Shown: positions 23,844 through 26,763 of the stretch, piece by piece
Layout: each line of letters starts with the position of its first letter
Numbering within the stretch: position 1 is the stretch's first letter
NCBI GenBank assembly: GCA_002364975.1
Contig: DEYT01000108.1
Coordinates: 17,822 to 44,584, forward strand
Direction: 5' to 3'
DNA from: Opitutia bacterium UBA3151
Lineage (GTDB): Bacteria; Verrucomicrobiota; Verrucomicrobiia; Opitutales; Seribacteraceae
Length of the DNA: 26,763 bases
Position numbers and translations under genes: made by a program
The notes under the pieces: model-generated
What the model was told of the DNA's origin: nothing
The model's database searches: none
The model's input: only the letters and a program-made list of their open reading frames with translations

Positions 23844-24668
23844 ATGAGCTCAGCAAAAGCAATGGAAAAAAAAGACCTGCAGGGAGATCGCTTGCAAAAG
23901 CAGGGCTTGGCCAAAGCAGCAGAGCGATACAAGAAGGCGATGCAGGATACAAAATCCAGAGATCTCTGGATTGAAGACTATTTACCTCTTGTCAAATCGA
24001 TTGTTTCAAGGATGAGGTATCACTTTCCTGAGAGCTATGAAACCGAAGATATGTACGGAATTGGCGCTCGGGCTCTTGTGGTTGCTGTAAATAAATTTGA
24101 CTCTAGTAAAGGTAAAGCTTTCGGAAATTATGCTGCCCTTAGAATTAAAGGTGCTTTGCTCGATGAGCTTAGAAAAATCGATTCTTTACCAAGAGCAAAC
24201 CGAGCCAAAGCACGCTCTTTGCAGTCTACAATTTCTACTTTCGAGGCAAAATTCAACCGAAGCCCCTCGATAGAAGAAATTCGGGAAGAGCTCAGTCTAT
24301 CCCAGTCCGAGTACGAAAAATTACTCAAGCAAACCCAGCCTGTTACTTTTGTTCCGATCGATGGTGGTGCTTCGAATTCAAGCGGCAATTCTGAGGATGG
24401 ATTATCTTTATCGGAAACCTTATCAGATCCCACCGAGGTAACCACCCAGGAACTGACTGAAAAAAAAGAAAAGGTTAAAATCTTACGCGATCTTATTAAA
24501 GAGCTTCCTGATCAAAACAAGAAAATTCTCATGCTTTATTACTACGAAGAATTAAAGTTGTCTGAGATTGCACAAATCTTTAGCTTGACCGAAGGACGAA
24601 TCAGTCAAATTCTATCCCATTCCTTATTATGTCTTCGCTCTAACTTTCAAACACTAGACCCTAACTAA
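23844..24668 (+). CDS. fliA: RNA polymerase flagellar sigma factor FliA (sigma-28/WhiG family)
   Basis: A 274-residue sigma-70 family group 3 factor. Region 2 has YLPLVKSIVSRMRYHFPESY and AALRIKGALLDELRKIDSLP, closely followed by RANRAKARSLQ, the FliA hallmark. Region 3 is FNRSPSIEEIREELSLSQSE, and region 4 is IKELPDQNKKILMLYYYEEL with helix-turn-helix LSEIAQIFSLTEGRISQILS. It would direct late (filament, chemotaxis) gene transcription. A possible promoter just upstream could express it separately from the sigma-54 operon. No FlgM anti-sigma gene is in the window. It is followed by motA 9 bp later. Confidence 0.95.
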   Translation: MSSAKAMEKKDLQGDRLQKQGLAKAAERYKKAMQDTKSRDLWIEDYLPLVKSIVSRMRYHFPESYETEDMYGIGARALVVAVNKFDSSKGKAFGNYAALRIKGALLDELRKIDSLPRANRAKARSLQSTISTFEAKFNRSPSIEEIREELSLSQSEYEKLLKQTQPVTFVPIDGGASNSSGNSEDGLSLSETLSDPTEVTTQELTEKKEKVKILRDLIKELPDQNKKILMLYYYEELKLSEIAQIFSLTEGRISQILSHSLLCLRSNFQTLDPN

Positions 24669-24677
24669 CCATTTAAA

Positions 24678-25538
24678 ATGCTATTAGCTGTTGGTATCGT
24701 AATCGTATTTGCCTCCTGTATCGGAGGTTTTGTAACTGCTGGAGGTAACCCAATCTCACTTGTACACCCAGGTGAGATCATGATTATTTGCGGAATCGGG
24801 TTAGGTATCCTCGTGGTATCCAGTCCAAAAAGCGTTCTCATAAGCTTAAAAGATGACATCATTAAAGCCTTCAAGGGGGGGATCGCGAATCAAGGTAAAT
24901 TTATCGACCTCCTCGTTCTCCTTTATGAATTATTCATGCTCGGGAGAAGAAAAGGTACGCCTGCCTTGGATGAGCATGTAAGTGACCCTCAAAACAGTTC
25001 CATATTCACTAAATATCCATCCTTTCTAAATGACAAAGGATTGGTTGAATTTTTATGTAATTCTTTAAGACCCATTGTGGATGGAAGATGTAAACCAGGC
25101 GAAATTGGTGGAATCCTCAACGCCGAACTTCAGAGCCGAGAAGCTGAATCCTCAAGATCTATCAAGGCGATCGAAATGATTGCGGACGCTCTGCCCGGTG
25201 TTGGCATTGTTGCCGCTGTTCTTGGAATTATCAATACCATGTCAAATCTTGAGGATCCAGAATCCGTGGGTTATAAAGTAGCTGCAGCGTTAAGTGGTAC
25301 ATTTCTTGGGATTTTCCTGGCTTACGGTATCGGAATACCATTAGGCAGGTTAGTTTCCCTAAATCAAACTCAAGAAATGCTATATTACCGAATCGTTGAA
25401 AGGACAGTATCTGGTTTTGCTACGGGATTATCCCCAATCATGGCAGTTGAAATTGGAAGACGATCCTTGGATAAACAGATTCAGCCAACCGCGGATGATC
25501 TCGAAGAGAAGTGCAAGGAAGCTGCCAAGGGAGCTTAA
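24678..25538 (+). CDS. motA: Flagellar stator protein MotA (proton type)
   Basis: A 286-residue protein with four membrane helices (about 2-20, 31-48, 168-188, 203-225) and a large cytoplasmic loop. Torque residues correspond closely to E. coli MotA: Arg90 in LGRRKG, Glu99 in ALDEHV, Pro173 in ALPGVGIVAAVLGIINTM and Pro221 in GIGIPLGRL. The third-helix sequence is of the proton-driven type rather than the sodium PomA type. MotA and MotB, encoded next, form the A5B2 ion-driven stator that turns FliG. Length is normal. Confidence 0.96.
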   Translation: MLLAVGIVIVFASCIGGFVTAGGNPISLVHPGEIMIICGIGLGILVVSSPKSVLISLKDDIIKAFKGGIANQGKFIDLLVLLYELFMLGRRKGTPALDEHVSDPQNSSIFTKYPSFLNDKGLVEFLCNSLRPIVDGRCKPGEIGGILNAELQSREAESSRSIKAIEMIADALPGVGIVAAVLGIINTMSNLEDPESVGYKVAAALSGTFLGIFLAYGIGIPLGRLVSLNQTQEMLYYRIVERTVSGFATGLSPIMAVEIGRRSLDKQIQPTADDLEEKCKEAAKGA

Positions 25539-25552
25539 AAACCACTTTAAAG

Positions 25553-26368
25553 ATGTCCAAATCTCCCAAGGCATTCATTTACAGACAGCGTCGTAAATAT
25601 TTTCACGGTGGAGCATGGAAAGTAGCCTATGCAGATTTTGTTACCGGAATGATGTCTTTGTTTCTTGTCCTTTGGATTCTTTCACAAGACGAGGAGGTTA
25701 TCATTGCAACCACCCGATTTTTTAGAGACCCATATAAGGCAGGAGTTCCGAAATCGACTCCAGTTGAACAAAAGGATGCAAGACCAGGTAGTATGGTAGA
25801 TCAAATCGTCGGTCGGTCAGACACAACCATGAGGAATACCAACGATACCACATCGATCGATATTGATGTTCTTCACCGGATTGCACAAGACTGGTATAAG
25901 AGACTAAAATTGCATGAGATAGATGATGAAGTCATTCAAATTGAAGCCACTTCGGACGGTTTGAAAGTTACTCTTTTTCATGGAGACGATAAACCACTTT
26001 TTGAAGATTCTTCTGAAAACCTCACCTCTTACGGAAGAAAAGTAATGCTTCGAATGTCTTGGTTACTATCCCAGCATGTTTTGGTTTACAGAGTCGACTC
26101 TCACACCAACCATTTGAGTTCAAGTATTGGTAGAGAGGGGGAAGGGCCATGGGAAATGTCTCTTTTGCAAGCAAAAGAAGTAGTGGATGCTCTTGATTAT
26201 TATTCTGCGGGTGATTTAGACGAAAAGCTAGAAAGAATTACGGGACATGGAATTACCAAACCAAATGATTCCCGCTATCCTAATCAACACGACAAGAATC
26301 GAAGGGTTGAACTTAGTCTAGTTTTGGACATGAGTAAAAACGATCTGGCTCAATTCAAAAATAATTAG
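25553..26368 (+). CDS. motB: Flagellar stator protein MotB (proton type)
   Basis: A 271-residue stator subunit. The membrane helix (about 25-45) carries the ion-binding Asp28 in WKVAYADFVTGMMSLFLVLW, of the proton-type 'Y-A-D-F-x-T-x-M-M' pattern. The C-terminal OmpA-like peptidoglycan-binding domain has VDSHTNH, SLLQAKEVVDAL, RITGHGITKP and NRRVELSLV. The ATG at 25553 is chosen over an upstream in-frame start at 25511 that would overlap motA. Its TAG at 26366-26368 overlaps the sigma-54-like element of the next gene. Confidence 0.95.
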   Translation: MSKSPKAFIYRQRRKYFHGGAWKVAYADFVTGMMSLFLVLWILSQDEEVIIATTRFFRDPYKAGVPKSTPVEQKDARPGSMVDQIVGRSDTTMRNTNDTTSIDIDVLHRIAQDWYKRLKLHEIDDEVIQIEATSDGLKVTLFHGDDKPLFEDSSENLTSYGRKVMLRMSWLLSQHVLVYRVDSHTNHLSSSIGREGEGPWEMSLLQAKEVVDALDYYSAGDLDEKLERITGHGITKPNDSRYPNQHDKNRRVELSLVLDMSKNDLAQFKNN

Positions 26369-26382
26369 GTACGGTTTTTGCT
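26367..26382 (+). promoter_or_regulatory. Second sigma-54 (-24/-12) promoter candidate, for the 88-aa gene
   Basis: The 16-mer AGGTACGGTTTTTGCT has GG and GC exactly 10 nt apart and matches TGGCACGN4TTGCW at all fixed positions except the first T and the C after GG. The C at 26381 as -12 gives +1 near 26393, 2 nt before the ATG at 26395. It overlaps the motB stop. The minimal GG-N8-TTGC pattern arises by chance about six times per strand in a window this size, so the good match and start-codon placement carry the argument. Confidence 0.5.
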
Positions 26383-26394
26383 TAACAAAAAAAT

Positions 26395-26661
26395 ATGCAA
26401 AGTTATCTTTCAGGCAGAGGCGGAATTAAAGAAGACAGTAATGGTTCTGCTAAAACCCAGTTTCGTCCATTCCTTCAAAGTAAAGCTACAGATCAGTCTG
26501 ATACCGTTGATGATCCTTCAGATAAAGACCTCGATTCTGAAGTTATCTATGATGAAGCAAATTGCCCCAAGGTTGAAGTCCTTTCTGAAGATGGCATAGC
26601 GCAAGAAATCGTCATTCATCTTCAAGACGGTAGGATCCTTAAAATTCAGTGCCAGTATTGA
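26395..26661 (+). CDS. Small acidic protein of unknown function after motB, possibly sigma-54-regulated
   Basis: An 88-residue soluble protein that I do not recognise. Residues 1-55 look disordered, Ser/Asp-rich and acidic. Residues 57-88 look folded as two or three strands, CPKVEVLSEDGIAQEIVI then HLQDGRILKIQCQY, with Cys57 and Cys86 bracketing the region. No signal peptide or membrane helix. It lies 26 bp after motB, under its own sigma-54-like element, and a hairpin covers its stop codon. The context suggests a flagellar function or regulatory role. There is no Shine-Dalgarno; an A-rich stretch precedes the ATG. Confidence 0.65.
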   Translation: MQSYLSGRGGIKEDSNGSAKTQFRPFLQSKATDQSDTVDDPSDKDLDSEVIYDEANCPKVEVLSEDGIAQEIVIHLQDGRILKIQCQY

Positions 26662-26679
26662 CTCGCTTGAGACAATACT
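26654..26679 (+). terminator. Hairpin at the end of the operon (no U tract)
   Basis: AGTATTG (26654-26660) pairs perfectly with CAATACT (26673-26679); inside, after one A-A mismatch, CTC pairs with GAG around a GCTT loop. The stem includes the TGA stop of the 88-aa gene. No U run follows, so it is not a classic intrinsic terminator; it may act with Rho or protect the mRNA end. Confidence 0.4.
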
Positions 26680-26763
26680 AACTTGTGCATAATATCCTCC
26701 TCTGGAAACAATCCGTCTTTTAATACTGACCTAAGTCTCCTTTAATGGCATGCATTCTGCTTT
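26680..26763. other. Right-edge stretch with no supported gene
   Basis: About 84 bases with no clear coding region. On the minus strand a frame is open from the right edge to a TAA at 26722-26720, which could be the last 14 codons of a convergent gene. On the plus strand an ATG at 26745 opens a frame to the edge. Neither can be judged from so few codons. Confidence 0.3.

Noticed and set aside
26651..26693. Minus-strand AGGAGG plus ATG encoding a 14-codon peptide beginning like Maf (MHKLVLSQAS)
   Set aside because: The frame stops after 14 codons and overlaps the 88-aa gene and its hairpin; resemblance to Maf ends at residue 10.
1..26763. CRISPR arrays, insertion sequences, tRNA or rRNA genes
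   Set aside because: No repeat-spacer pattern, transposase, terminal inverted repeats or structural RNA signature was seen in the window.

Overview
The window is about 20.7 kb of one tightly packed flagellar operon (plus strand, 5688 to 26661) preceded by a 5.6 kb block of housekeeping and hypothetical genes. The DNA is visibly AT-rich, few genes have a Shine-Dalgarno sequence, and the organism is a Gram-negative-type flagellate with a predicted proton-driven motor. My best guess is Verrucomicrobiota (Opitutae-like), from the overall look of the proteins; this is a low-confidence inference.

Left block. The 5' part of dxs (minus, runs off the left edge) overlaps xseB, the isoprenoid/exonuclease VII pairing also known near xseB-ispA-dxs in enterobacteria. 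Across a 94 bp divergent promoter region lies an M48 (Ste24/CAAX-type) membrane protease, converging on a VanZ-like membrane protein. Then come an FmdB-like protein that has lost most zinc cysteines and a small lipoprotein with MORN/YwqK-like repeats. A soluble two-PAS histidine kinase is divergent from the flagellar operon.

Flagellar block, in order: flgB, flgC, fliE, fliF, fliG, fliH, fliI, fliJ, a MotE-like gene, a fliK-like gene, flgD, flgE (very short), fliL, fliM, fliN, fliO, fliP, fliQ, fliR, flhB, flhA, flhF, a 103-aa two-helix membrane protein, fliA, motA, motB and an 88-aa orphan. Together these encode the proximal rod, MS ring, C ring, export ATPase complex, export gate, hook and hook cap, hook-length control, stator, the flagellar sigma factor and FlhF. 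Filament, distal rod, P/L ring, FlhG, FlgM and chemotaxis genes are not in the window.

Regulation. A near-consensus sigma-54 (-24/-12) element lies just before flgB, with TAGGAAA half-sites about 110 bp upstream that could bind an enhancer-binding protein. A second good sigma-54 element overlaps the motB stop codon and precedes the 88-aa orphan, which makes that unknown protein the most interesting candidate here. Both elements put the predicted +1 only 2 to 4 nt before the ATG. Sigma-70-like candidates for xseB, the M48 protease and fliA show similar geometry, suggesting near-leaderless transcripts. A hairpin at the stop codon of the 88-aa gene may mark the operon end.
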